64,000 bases of DNA, taken from the NCBI GenBank assembly GCA_964652195.1, contig CAZZBB010000068.1:1-64000 (forward strand), written 5' to 3'. Of this stretch, positions 47,295 to 56,246 are shown piece after piece (position 1 is the stretch's first letter; the number at the start of each line of letters is the position of its first letter). Below the pieces are notes generated by a model, which was given only the letters and a program-made list of their open reading frames with translations, was not told the DNA's origin and did no database searches. The DNA is from MSPOR6 sp964652195. Lineage in GTDB: Bacteria; Poribacteria; WGA-4E; WGA-3G. The position numbers and the translations under genes were made by a program.

Positions 47295-47689
47295 TTATCC
47301 CAATGCTTCACTACGTTCAGCAAGCAGGATTTGTTTAGATCCAATTTTGTTAGAAAGAAGACCTTCTAATGGTGTCTCATATTGTGCTTCCTTAATTATA
47401 ACGAAGCGGGTTAGTTTGTTATACCAGTTCTATCAGTTATATTGCATTTCTGAATTTTTAATAGTATCCCATTAGAGTTTATACTCTTAATGACGTTTCT
47501 CATCAGTAACAACTTGGATTTTTGGGAATTTTGAATAATCACTGCACTAATTTGGAAATCTCCCATTCCCCAACGTTTCATTGAAGGTTTCATTTCTTGA
47601 TTCGTATTAGCAATCAATGCTGACAAAGTATTGCTGCGAGTCAGGTTTAGTATGGTAACACCGTTTTCTTCTTTAGTTATCGTATGCAT
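47295..47689 (-). pseudogene. Decayed STAS-domain (anti-anti-sigma-like) gene
   Basis: AAGGTG lies 6 nt before the ATG at 47689. The first frame has MHTITKEENGVTILNLTRSN and SINSNGILLKIQKCNITDRT. A frame change near 47412 continues with YNKLTRFVIIKEAQYETPLE and ends at 47295. The pattern GVTILxL ... NGxLLKIxK ... TGI ... EAQ is that of STAS proteins, but the central phosphorylatable Ser segment is lost. It precedes the two broken genes above by 24 nt, so a whole operon has decayed. Confidence 0.5.
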
Positions 47690-48061
47690 TTTGTTCACCT
47701 TACTTGTAGAGATTACAATTTCTCAAAAGTATCTTTAGAAAGTGGCTTTAATTAATATCAACCAGGTCAAAAATTCTTTAGCAATTTTTTCAATATATCT
47801 GTGTTTAATGGTCTGTTACTGTGGTGAACTATAGAATGACGATGGACAAAACCATCTGTGAAAAAGAATTGATTAAATCATTAAAATATCTACTATATCT
47901 GCTATACATAATAAAACAGGAATTACGCAAATTGAACAGAAAATTGAAAATTGGACATAAAAACCGTGATTTCGGTTTTTTGCCACTAAATCCCTATCAA
48001 GTGGACTTTAAGAAGTATTGCATAAGTCCTGAAAAAATATACACTTGTGAAAAAAAGTGAA
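47690..48061. other. Intergenic region with no supported gene
   Basis: AT-rich. A plus-strand frame at 47821-48060 (KELIKSLKYLLYLLYIIKQE) is open for 79 codons but has no SD and an unlikely composition. Nothing else is seen. Confidence 0.35.
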
Positions 48062-48298
48062 AACTAAATATCCCAAGGGCAAACTTAGGGTTATTTAGTT
48101 TTAAGAATTATTAGTCACTGAGTATTACTGAGAATTTATTTTGTGGGTTAGGTTGAAACACTGGTGAATCCCAACATTTCCTGATGGACAGCGTTACATG
48201 TTGGGTTTCGTTCCTCAACCCAACCTACAGGTAGTTTATATAGAAATGTGAAAAATATAGCAGATAATACCATAACTAAATATCCCAAGGGCAAACTT
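48062..48298 (+). repeat. 25-bp direct repeats flanking a REPIN-like element
   Basis: AACTAAATATCCCAAGGGCA plus AACTT occurs at 48062-48086 and again at 48274-48298. The 187 bp between them contain the inverted pair at 48142-48230. The flanking repeat could reflect an insertion with duplication, though 25 bp is long for that. Confidence 0.85.
48142..48230. repeat. REPIN-like pair of inverted GTAG hairpins
   Basis: On the minus strand the right unit reads CTGTAGGTTGGGTTGAGGAA and then CGAAACCCAACAT, with an 8-bp stem (48200-48207 with 48217-48224). The left unit on the plus strand, GTGGGTTAGGTTGA ... GAATCCCAACAT, is its degenerate inverse (GTAG has become GTGG). Two head-to-head REPs with a short spacer are the REPIN form. 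Confidence 0.65.
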
Positions 48299-48325
48299 GC
48301 CATGATGGATACTTTTATCTGAGTA

Positions 48326-48334
48326 TGCTATAAT
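48326..48334 (+). promoter_or_regulatory. Extended -10 promoter for the beta-propeller gene
   Basis: TGCTATAAT (48326-48334) is a TGn extended -10. No good -35 is seen at 17 nt. The start would be near 48341, about 70 nt before the ATG at 48412. Confidence 0.5.
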
Positions 48335-48411
48335 AAGGATTAATACCATGAATCAATGGGAATAACTCCCATATCTAAACAATTTGATATACCCCAAGAG
48401 ATTACATTGCA

Positions 48412-49437
48412 ATGAAAATATGTATGAGATTGATACAATCCTTTCTTATTATCCTGTTTTTGTTAATGAGTTTGGAAGTGTGCTGGTCAATTGGAGAAGC
48501 CCCTACTACACCGAAAATACTGTTTACATCATCCCGTGATGGCAATTATGAATTATACATGATGAATCCTGATGGTTCTGATCAGGTAAACTTGACACAA
48601 CATCCTTCCTCAGATGTGAATGCTCGATGGTCTCCAACGGGTGAACAGATTCTCTTCGTCTCAGATCGACAAGGAACTCGGGTACGAGACCTGTATCTAA
48701 TGGATGCTGATGGGACCAATGTTCGTCGTGTTTTTAAGGGGAAAATTACAGAATGGAGAGCAAGCCCAACGTGGTCACCAGACGGAAAGAATTTTGCATA
48801 TATTACTTCAGACCGTGAACGTCCCAGGTCAAGTCTTCATCTTGGAACTTTCGGTGTAGAAGATTCCGAAATCCTCCCGTGGGGCAATTCCCCTGACTGG
48901 TCTCCAGATGGTTCAGAAATCGCATGTTCTGTTGGACATCCCAACGGGACACGACTTACATTCTTGAACATTCGAACCCGTAAGCGTGAACAACCGATAG
49001 AAGATAAGATACTTCTCTGGCAATCTCAACCGTCTTGGTCTTCTACAAACGATAAAATTGCTTTTTCAGGAAACAAACATCCCTTACCAAAGATATTAGA
49101 TAGAGATTTACACAACGCATGGATGGATAAACGGAGTATCTACCTCGTGAATCGAGACGGTTCAGGATTAAGATTACTCGTTGGTGAAGCAGGTCCAGAT
49201 GCTGCATCACCAAAGATATCTCCTGATGGTTCAAAAGTAATTTATACACAGGAGATTAACGGACGGCTCCAAATCTTCAAATTGGACATTAACAGTATGG
49301 AGAAGACGCAACTGACACATGGTGGTATTTTCTTTCAAGCTAATTCAGGTGGCGACTGGTTTGATCCTGCATATGTGTCGTTGTCAGTTAGTCCACAACC
49401 CAATATGCTTACAACTACATGGGGACAACTAAAATAG
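48412..49437 (+). CDS. Secreted TolB/WD40-like beta-propeller protein with TTWG tail
   Basis: 341 residues with a signal peptide (about 1-27). Repeats of the form FTSSRDGNYELYMMNPDGSD and ARWSPTGEQILFVSDRQGTR are TolB-like blades; five or so are visible. The end is NMLTTTWGQLK, with TTWG-x-LK shared with the proteins ending at 38487 and 40930. Periplasmic or outer-surface location is likely. Function unknown. Confidence 0.85.
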   Translation: MKICMRLIQSFLIILFLLMSLEVCWSIGEAPTTPKILFTSSRDGNYELYMMNPDGSDQVNLTQHPSSDVNARWSPTGEQILFVSDRQGTRVRDLYLMDADGTNVRRVFKGKITEWRASPTWSPDGKNFAYITSDRERPRSSLHLGTFGVEDSEILPWGNSPDWSPDGSEIACSVGHPNGTRLTFLNIRTRKREQPIEDKILLWQSQPSWSSTNDKIAFSGNKHPLPKILDRDLHNAWMDKRSIYLVNRDGSGLRLLVGEAGPDAASPKISPDGSKVIYTQEINGRLQIFKLDINSMEKTQLTHGGIFFQANSGGDWFDPAYVSLSVSPQPNMLTTTWGQLK

Positions 49438-49561
49438 CAGTAATATATAAGCATTATTGAGATAGTTTCTCTGTTGAAGTTGAAGTGTAATCTAAGAATT
49501 TATATTAGTCGAATGACTTTATATTCCCAATTTGATGGGATTAATGAATAGGAATACTTTA

Positions 49562-49939
49562 ATGACAAACAAAAATAGTATAGATATTCAAAAACAACTT
49601 GAAGAATACCAAGAATGTATGGATGGTATACGTAAACAGCTTGAAGCATACCAAGAAGCTATGGCTACTTTACCAAAGCATTTTGGAGAGTTACAAGAAA
49701 CTATTGCTGGTATCCCAAGACATTCGGAGGAATTGCGGCAAGCAATTGCGAGTGTAACAGGACATTCAGGAGATTTACTTGAGGCACTTGCGATTATATC
49801 AAAGCATTCTGAGGAGCTGCAAAAAGGTGTTGAGGGGATACCTAAACATTCTGAAGAAATTGAGAAGACCATTACAGGAATTTCAAAACATTCTGCAGAA
49901 TTACAGAGTACCATTTCAGAAATTTTGAAGAATGATTAG
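49562..49939 (+). CDS. Protein of eight tandem 14-residue repeats
   Basis: The start chosen is the ATG at 49562, 8 nt after AGGA; an ATG 10 codons upstream lacks this. 125 residues. From Gln12 the chain is eight 14-residue units without a gap, coding for 49595-49930, for example QLEEYQECMDGIRK, HSEELRQAIASVTG, HSEELQKGVEGIPK and HSAELQSTISEILK. The consensus is HS-E-E-L-x-x-x-I-x-x-I-x-K. It should be a helical rod or coiled coil (two heptads per unit). No signal peptide or known family. Confidence 0.8.
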   Translation: MTNKNSIDIQKQLEEYQECMDGIRKQLEAYQEAMATLPKHFGELQETIAGIPRHSEELRQAIASVTGHSGDLLEALAIISKHSEELQKGVEGIPKHSEEIEKTITGISKHSAELQSTISEILKND

Positions 49940-50053
49940 AATTGAACATAATATACAATTCATTTATCTTGCATTCACACTCTATTTTTGATAGAATTCT
50001 GTATAGTCGTAGATTCCAACCTAACATATTCCAACCTATAAGGACGGCAAATA

Positions 50054-51319
50054 ATGTCCCTTCCAAATATGGCAAGAGTTAAGCAACATTTTGACGCCCC
50101 CGTTCTCACTGATCTACCCGAAGCAATTCATAGTGAATTAGATCGGATTAAAGCATCATCAATTATTAAATCAGGTGATACTGTTGCAATCACTGCTGGG
50201 AGTCGCGGTGTAGCTAACATAACAACTGCTGTAAAAGCAACAGTAGATTACTTAAAGAATCTCGGAGCAAAACCGTTTGTTGTACCAGCAATGGGAAGTC
50301 ATGGGGGTGCGACAGCAGAAGGTCAGACAAGTGTATTGAAGCATTATGGAATTACAGAATCGACAGTAGGTGCCCCTGTAAAGGCAACGATGGAGGTAGT
50401 CCAACTCGGTAGTATTGAAAATGCTGATGCTGATGATTTACCTGTGTTTATGGACAGATACGCAGCTGAAGCAGATCATGTTGTACCCCTCAATCGGATT
50501 AAAGCACATACAGATTTCAACGGATCCATAGAGAGCGGTGTTCTAAAAATGATGGTAATCGGTCTTGGAAAACAGCAAGGAGCAAATTACTATCATCGGG
50601 CATTTTTTCAATACGGATTTGAACACGTCATAACCGCAGTTGGTGGATTTATTCTTGATACAGGAAAGATTGCATTTGGAATTGGACTACTCGAAAACGC
50701 CCATGAAGACACTGCTAAAGCGGTAGCAATGCCAGCTGAGAGTATGCTTAGAACAGAACGAGAGCTTTTGGTGGAAGCAAAATCTATGATGGGACGACTG
50801 CCCTTTGATGAGCTTGATTTATTAATCGTGGATTGGTCCGGTAAGAACATCAGTGGAACAGGAATGGATACAAATGTTATAGGTAGGATGATGCAGAACT
50901 TTGAACCTGAACCTCTCAAACCTGCTATTCTACGTATATTTGTTCGTGATCTCACTGAGGAGAGTGATGGCAATGCGACTGGTATTGGACTCGCTGATTT
51001 TACGACAACTCGACTGGTTAATCAGATTGATCGACATTCCACCTATATGAACGGTATCACCGCTCTGGGACCACAGAAATCAAAGATTCCATTTTACTAC
51101 GATACTGATAAAGAAGCGATTGAAGTTGCACTTGAAACTATCGGTTTAACTAAGCCTGAGAATGCGCGAGTTATCCGAATTGAGAGTACTTTGAGATTGA
51201 CAGATCTTGATTTATCTGAAGTGCTATTGCAGGATGTGGATTTACATTCAAATCTTGAAGTTATCGGTGACACACTTCCATTACAGTTTGATTCATCAGA
51301 TAACCTGTTACCATTCTGA
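50054..51319 (+). CDS. LarA-like nickel-pincer racemase/epimerase family protein
   Basis: 421 residues. The N-terminal AGSRGVANI and VVPAMGSHGGATAEGQ segments are those of DUF2088/LarA. His83, and the pair His152 ... Lys165 in HTDFNGSIESGVLK, correspond in kind to the catalytic and cofactor-binding residues of LarA, though His and Lys are 13 apart here rather than 10. The substrate may not be lactate. LarC is encoded at 25835-27100. The next genes (UbiX, UbiA) follow within 14 and 4 nt. Confidence 0.82.
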   Translation: MSLPNMARVKQHFDAPVLTDLPEAIHSELDRIKASSIIKSGDTVAITAGSRGVANITTAVKATVDYLKNLGAKPFVVPAMGSHGGATAEGQTSVLKHYGITESTVGAPVKATMEVVQLGSIENADADDLPVFMDRYAAEADHVVPLNRIKAHTDFNGSIESGVLKMMVIGLGKQQGANYYHRAFFQYGFEHVITAVGGFILDTGKIAFGIGLLENAHEDTAKAVAMPAESMLRTERELLVEAKSMMGRLPFDELDLLIVDWSGKNISGTGMDTNVIGRMMQNFEPEPLKPAILRIFVRDLTEESDGNATGIGLADFTTTRLVNQIDRHSTYMNGITALGPQKSKIPFYYDTDKEAIEVALETIGLTKPENARVIRIESTLRLTDLDLSEVLLQDVDLHSNLEVIGDTLPLQFDSSDNLLPF

Positions 51320-51333
51320 TCGGAGATTTGTAG

Positions 51334-51924
51334 TTGAAACGATTGATTGTTGGTATCACAGGAGCCAGTGCTGTAGTCTATGGTGTACGTCTACTTGAAG
51401 TGCTATCGCACCGTGAAGATGTAGAAGTTCATCTCACAATTTCTTCATCTGGAGCACGGGCACTATGGGAAGAACTACAGATTGAAGTAGATATTGATAA
51501 TTTCGAGATTGAATCGCTTATAGATTCACCCACCAAACAGTTGATATATCATCACCAAAACGATATCGGTGCTTCAATTGCAAGCGGATCTTTCCGCACA
51601 GCTGGAATGATTGTGGTACCATGCAGTATGGGAACTGTTGCCTCTATTGCTGCAGGGATATCCCGCAATCTTATTCATCGAGCAGCGGATGTGTGTATTA
51701 AGGAACGACGGAAACTTGTTATAGTGCCACGAGAAACACCGATTAGTTCTATACATCTTGAAAACATGCTGAAGTTATCGCAGAACGGGGTATGTGTTTT
51801 GCCTGCAATGCCAGGTTTTTATCATTTCCCAAAAACTGTAGACGACCAAATCAACTTTATTGTCACAAAAATCTTAGACCAGTTTGATATTGAATCAGGA
51901 CTAACGCAACGGTGGAAAGAGTAG
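51334..51924 (+). CDS. ubiX: UbiX-family flavin prenyltransferase
   Basis: 196 residues from a TTG with GGAG SD. ITGASAVVYGVRLLEVL and SMGTVASIAAGISRNLIHRA plus RRKLVIVPRETPIS are UbiX/PAD1 marks. UbiX makes prenylated FMN for UbiD-type decarboxylases. No UbiD is in the window. The neighbour UbiA-like gene suggests quinone synthesis. Confidence 0.93.
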   Translation: MKRLIVGITGASAVVYGVRLLEVLSHREDVEVHLTISSSGARALWEELQIEVDIDNFEIESLIDSPTKQLIYHHQNDIGASIASGSFRTAGMIVVPCSMGTVASIAAGISRNLIHRAADVCIKERRKLVIVPRETPISSIHLENMLKLSQNGVCVLPAMPGFYHFPKTVDDQINFIVTKILDQFDIESGLTQRWKE

Positions 51925-51928
51925 AGTT

Positions 51929-52780
51929 TTGATACGTAAGTTAAGAATTATTCTTGAGATGATTAAATTCGAACATACCGTGTTTGCTCTACCGTTTGCA
52001 ATCATGAGTGCGTTCATCGCCTCAAACGGACTACCCCCTCTTCCCAACCTTGGATGGATTCTCGTAGCAATGGTGGGTGCTCGTAGTTGTGCGATGGCAT
52101 TTAACCGACTTGCTGATTCAAAAATTGATAGTCAAAACCCGCGCACCTCAATGCGTGCAATTCCTGCTGGACTAATTACAAAAGGCTCAGTTTGGCTTTT
52201 TACAGTGGTATCTGCAGGATTATTGGTGTTTGCTGCATGGCGTTTGAATCCTCTCGCTTTTGCATTATCTCCTGTTGCCCTTATAGTAATTATGGGATAT
52301 TCCTATACAAAGCGGTTTACATCACTATCCCATTTCTGGTTAGGACTTGCCCTGTCAATTTCTCCCGTTGGGGCATGGATTGCTATTACAGGTAGATTTG
52401 ACTGGACACCGATTGTATTGTGTTGTGTAGTATTACTGTGGACAGCTGGTTTTGACATTATTTATGCTTGTCAAGATGTAAATTTCGACAGAAAACATGG
52501 ACTTCATTCAATTCCTGCCAGAATAGGAATTCGCTGGTCATTATGGATATCCTCTGTTCTACATGTAATTGCAGTATTACTTCTTTTTACTGTTACATTC
52601 CTTACAGAATTAGGACTGTTCTACTACATTGGGGTTAGTATTGTTGTACTTATTTTTATTTATGAACATGCAATCGTCAAACCAGATGATCTTTCCCGTG
52701 TTAATCTTGCATTCTTCACATTGAATGGAATGATTAGTTTAGTGTTAATGGCACTTTCAATTACCGATATTCTTCTATAG
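51929..52780 (+). CDS. UbiA-family prenyltransferase
   Basis: 283 residues from the TTG at 51929; an ATG at 51959 is possible. About eight membrane helices. FNRLADSKIDSQNPRT gives the first Asp-rich motif (N59, D63, D67) and YACQDVNFDRKHGLHSIP the second. It attaches a polyprenyl chain to an aromatic ring. With UbiX beside it, a menaquinone route of the futalosine type (MqnP-like) is plausible but not shown. Confidence 0.9.
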   Translation: MIRKLRIILEMIKFEHTVFALPFAIMSAFIASNGLPPLPNLGWILVAMVGARSCAMAFNRLADSKIDSQNPRTSMRAIPAGLITKGSVWLFTVVSAGLLVFAAWRLNPLAFALSPVALIVIMGYSYTKRFTSLSHFWLGLALSISPVGAWIAITGRFDWTPIVLCCVVLLWTAGFDIIYACQDVNFDRKHGLHSIPARIGIRWSLWISSVLHVIAVLLLFTVTFLTELGLFYYIGVSIVVLIFIYEHAIVKPDDLSRVNLAFFTLNGMISLVLMALSITDILL

Positions 52781-52808
52781 TCTAACAACTTCTATTGGAT
52801 ATATTATC

Positions 52809-53630
52809 ATGAAACTATCTTTATCCGTTCGGGTTTCAGAAACATCATCAAAAACAGATTCAACACACACATTTGTTCAACTATCTGAACTTGCAGCGAA
52901 CCTTGGGTATGAGGCAATGTGTATGCGTGCGTCTCAAGTTGGCATTCACTCCCCTTTAGAAGATATAACGGCTGTTCGTAAACAAGCAGATTCCTTAAAC
53001 ATAGAAATCTCTATGATCACAGGTGATTTTCCTGTCCCACTTAATAACGTTGAAGGACCAGATGGACTCCGCAATATCACACCATATCTTGATCTTACGG
53101 AACTTCTTGGATCAGATCTGATTCGTATTGCCATGAAGGTAGAAGATGATATTGTCTGGGCACAACGTGCTTCTGATGAGGCTTCCGAACGGGGTATCAG
53201 AATTGCACACCAATCACACACACAGAGTCTGTTTGAAACAGTTGATGGATCTATTGATGTGTTAAAACGGGTTGGTAGGGATAATTTCGGTATTATTTAT
53301 GAACCTGCTAACCTTGACCTATGTGCTCAGGATTATGGAGTCGAAACACTAAAAAAGTTCTCTCCCTATCTATTCAATGTATATCTTCAAAATCACATCC
53401 GTAGACCAGAAGGAAAGACACATCTGTTAACATGGATTCAAGGTGTTGTACCCCATGATCCTATACGTTTACAAGATGAAGGTGGAATTGATTTTCCTCT
53501 TGTATTTGAAGGTTTAGAGGCTATCGGTTACGATGGATATGTTACTGTTCATCAAGCATTCCGTGAGATTATGGAACCAGAAGATGCCGCTGAACAGAGT
53601 TATGACTATTTGAAGCAATTTCGCAAGTGA
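52809..53630 (+). CDS. Xylose isomerase-like TIM-barrel sugar epimerase/isomerase
   Basis: 273 residues. IAHQSHTQSLFETVDG, GIIYEPANLDLC and FPLVFEGLEAIGYDGYVTVH follow the AP_endonuc_2 TIM-barrel pattern with metal-binding His/Glu. It is 28 nt from the UbiA gene and ends the probable operon. Substrate unknown. Confidence 0.82.
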   Translation: MKLSLSVRVSETSSKTDSTHTFVQLSELAANLGYEAMCMRASQVGIHSPLEDITAVRKQADSLNIEISMITGDFPVPLNNVEGPDGLRNITPYLDLTELLGSDLIRIAMKVEDDIVWAQRASDEASERGIRIAHQSHTQSLFETVDGSIDVLKRVGRDNFGIIYEPANLDLCAQDYGVETLKKFSPYLFNVYLQNHIRRPEGKTHLLTWIQGVVPHDPIRLQDEGGIDFPLVFEGLEAIGYDGYVTVHQAFREIMEPEDAAEQSYDYLKQFRK

Positions 53631-53690
53631 GTGAAATACTATATTGTGGTATAAGCCTTAAAAGTTAACAAGAAATGCGAGGGTATTACA

Positions 53691-54290
53691 ATGGCATTCA
53701 GTGATTTCAATGCAATTTCTGAAGTTCAAGAAAAATTCAACATCAAATATACGTATAATGACTTTTTCAATGTTGAGCCAAAAAACCCTTCAGAACAATT
53801 TCTAAAAGAGCTTGAATTTAGTCAGGAACATATAGACTTTTTTACATCTGAAGGTTCACGTTGTGAAGTGGTTATATTTCCTACTATAAAAGAGATATAC
53901 AAAGATTATGCCGAACACTATGGACTTTGGGTAAAGAAGTCTATCACTTATGATGATACATTGAATGGTACACCAGATTATCTTATTGCAACAAAGTCTG
54001 ATTTGGGTATAACAGTTGTTGGAATGCCCTTGATAATGTTAGTTGAAGCAAAAAAGAATGACTTTGAACAGGGATGGGGACAATGTCTGGCTGAATTGGT
54101 TGCTGCACAAAAAATAAATGACGATACAAGTTTTCCAATTCATGGAATTGTAACAGATGGAATTCTGTGGCAATTTGGTAGACTTGTTGGAGACACCTTT
54201 ACTCGTAATAGAACGAATTTTAGTTTGGATAATATTCCAGTTCTATTCGGTGCAATGGATTCAGTTTTCAAAGCAATTCAAACAAACTAA
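53691..54290 (+). CDS. PD-(D/E)XK nuclease-like protein
   Basis: 199 residues. LNGTPDYLIATK, then MLVEAKKNDFEQGWGQCLAE, gives P-D ... E-A-K with a downstream Q, the usual nuclease core pattern. Restriction enzyme subunits and other nucleases share it. No methylase or ATPase partner lies next to it. Function as a nuclease is inference. Confidence 0.65.
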   Translation: MAFSDFNAISEVQEKFNIKYTYNDFFNVEPKNPSEQFLKELEFSQEHIDFFTSEGSRCEVVIFPTIKEIYKDYAEHYGLWVKKSITYDDTLNGTPDYLIATKSDLGITVVGMPLIMLVEAKKNDFEQGWGQCLAELVAAQKINDDTSFPIHGIVTDGILWQFGRLVGDTFTRNRTNFSLDNIPVLFGAMDSVFKAIQTN

Positions 54291-54300
54291 CGAACAATCT

Positions 54301-55818
54301 ATGAAAACACAACATCCGAATATACTTATGATCACGACAGACCAACAACGTACAGATAGTCTTAGTTGTTACGGATCACCGTTTACCCATACACCTCATA
54401 TTGACCAACTCGCTGCTGAGGGTGTGTGTTTAGAACGTGCTTATTGTACAAATCCTGTCTGTACACCTGCCCGTGCATCTATATTTACAGGTAAATATGT
54501 CAGTCGGCACGGTGCATGGAATGTCGGTATGAACGTACCTGAAGATGAACCGATGATCTCACACCGACTTGCGGATGTTGGTTATCGTACACACTATATA
54601 GGTAAAGCGCACTTCCAACCCTTTGGTGCATCCCCTGAAGAATCAATTGAAACAAGAAATGATAACAATAACCAATACCCCGACTTTTGCGGTCCTTATT
54701 ATGGGTTTGAGACTGTTGAACTTGCACTGGGTCATGCAACATACGGTATCGCGGGACAATATGGGGAATGGGTTAAAACTCAGGTTTCAGAAGAAACTTT
54801 TCAGAGTTATAGTAAAGCAAGACGATTATCCCAGACAGGATTCGGTGGCGGTGCACACGATTGGGACATACCATTAAAATATCACAACAGTGTGTGGACT
54901 GCTGATCGTACTATAGATTTTTTGAAGAAGCACGATGATGATCAACCTTTCCTTTTGGCAGTCGGTTTTCAAGATCCACATCATCCACATTGTGTTCCAA
55001 CAGAATTTGAAGAACGTGTTGATCCAAATGAAGTGTCACTCCCAGATTATGTTGAAGGAGAATTAGAAGATAAACCACCTCATTTTATTGCTGCACGATG
55101 TGGAGAGTTAAGCACATTGGAAACACGTGGGAAGTTTGCTATGGCTGGACAAGGTGGCGGAGCAGATTTTCGTAAAGTTTCTGAGGAGGACGCGCGTCTC
55201 GGAAGAGCATACTATTACAATATGGTGAAGATCATTGACCAACAAATGGGACGGATAATGGAGTGTCTTGATAAATACGGACTGAGCGAAAATACATTGG
55301 TATTATTTACCACAGATCATGGAGAACTTTTAGGTGATCACGGCTTGTGGATGAAGGGACCATTTCACTATGAACAGTTGGTTCGAGTTCCTACGATAAT
55401 ACGTTACCCCGTAGAAATCCCATCTGGACAACGGATAAACGCTCTATTCAGTCATGCCGATATTGTTCCTACTATACTTGGTGCGGTAGGATTACCCATT
55501 CCTGCAGATACAGATGGTGTTGATGCTATGCCTATGCTTAGCCAAGAACAAACTTCCGTTCGAGATTCACTCCTAATTGAGTGTGTCGACGATCCCCAAG
55601 GTTTACGATTAAAAACTATCGTTACAGACAACCGTAAATTAACATGGTATTGTGGTCATTCGTATGGTGAACTCTACGACTTAGAGAATGATCCTTCCGA
55701 ACGCGTGAACCAGTGGGATAATCCTGCTTATACCGCTGATAAAGTAGATTTAATCAGTGCAATTCTTAAGGATATGGAGGTGTTGGAGAGACGAGTAGAG
55801 AGAACTTCGTATGCATAG
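54301..55818 (+). CDS. Type I sulfatase
   Basis: The ATG at 54301 is chosen; the frame is open 48 codons further upstream but that part overlaps the previous gene. 505 residues. PNILMITTDQQRTDSLSCYG is the metal-binding start; CTPAR (Cys54) is the Cys converted to formylglycine. TTDHGELLGDHGLWMKGPF supplies further ligands. The protein lacks a signal peptide, so it may act inside the cell. A sulfatase maturase is needed and is not in this window. Confidence 0.93.
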   Translation: MKTQHPNILMITTDQQRTDSLSCYGSPFTHTPHIDQLAAEGVCLERAYCTNPVCTPARASIFTGKYVSRHGAWNVGMNVPEDEPMISHRLADVGYRTHYIGKAHFQPFGASPEESIETRNDNNNQYPDFCGPYYGFETVELALGHATYGIAGQYGEWVKTQVSEETFQSYSKARRLSQTGFGGGAHDWDIPLKYHNSVWTADRTIDFLKKHDDDQPFLLAVGFQDPHHPHCVPTEFEERVDPNEVSLPDYVEGELEDKPPHFIAARCGELSTLETRGKFAMAGQGGGADFRKVSEEDARLGRAYYYNMVKIIDQQMGRIMECLDKYGLSENTLVLFTTDHGELLGDHGLWMKGPFHYEQLVRVPTIIRYPVEIPSGQRINALFSHADIVPTILGAVGLPIPADTDGVDAMPMLSQEQTSVRDSLLIECVDDPQGLRLKTIVTDNRKLTWYCGHSYGELYDLENDPSERVNQWDNPAYTADKVDLISAILKDMEVLERRVERTSYA

Positions 55819-56000
55819 AAAATGAATGTTAATTGAAATCAATGTCGATACTGTAATATCTGTGCATGAGATTGTTCCCTATGGATTTCTGTGGTAATTC
55901 GGAGGATGAATTGAGAATTTCTTTGGCTTAAATAGAATAAAACTATAATCTGGATAATTGTTATGTATTGTTCGGTCATGTTAATTCAATCTACTACTGA

Positions 56001-56246
56001 TTAAGACTCTATGCACCGCTGAGGAATTTCATCGCCATGTAGTTTGGCAGTTTCTATCCAACAGCAGATAGCGTCTTTTCCATTTGTAATCGCTTCGTCA
56101 ATTGTATCGCCATCAGAAATGCACCCCGGCAAGTCAGGAAACTCAATTAGATAACCTCCTCCTTCTTCTGCTGGTAAAATGCTAATATGAACTCTATATC
56201 CCATTTTACCATACTTTTCCTCCAATTGATTGATCATTATATTCAT
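56001..56246 (-). CDS. HicB-like antitoxin, orphan
   Basis: 81 residues. YRVHISILPAEEGGGYLIEF, then PDLPGCISDGDTIDEAI, is the HicB family pattern. No HicA-like toxin is adjacent. Its start overlaps the oxidoreductase stop by 4 nt (ATGA). It may act as a solitary regulator or antitoxin. Confidence 0.8.
   Translation of the reverse strand: MNIMINQLEEKYGKMGYRVHISILPAEEGGGYLIEFPDLPGCISDGDTIDEAITNGKDAICCWIETAKLHGDEIPQRCIES

Noticed and set aside
47821..48060. 79-codon plus-strand frame with Leu/Lys-rich middle
   Set aside because: No SD, no known family, lies between decayed genes and repeats, and the composition is low-complexity.
54157..54300. 48-codon N-terminal extension of the sulfatase
   Set aside because: It overlaps the preceding PD-(D/E)XK-like gene in another frame; sulfatases start near the DNILMI-type segment, so the ATG at 54301 is preferred.
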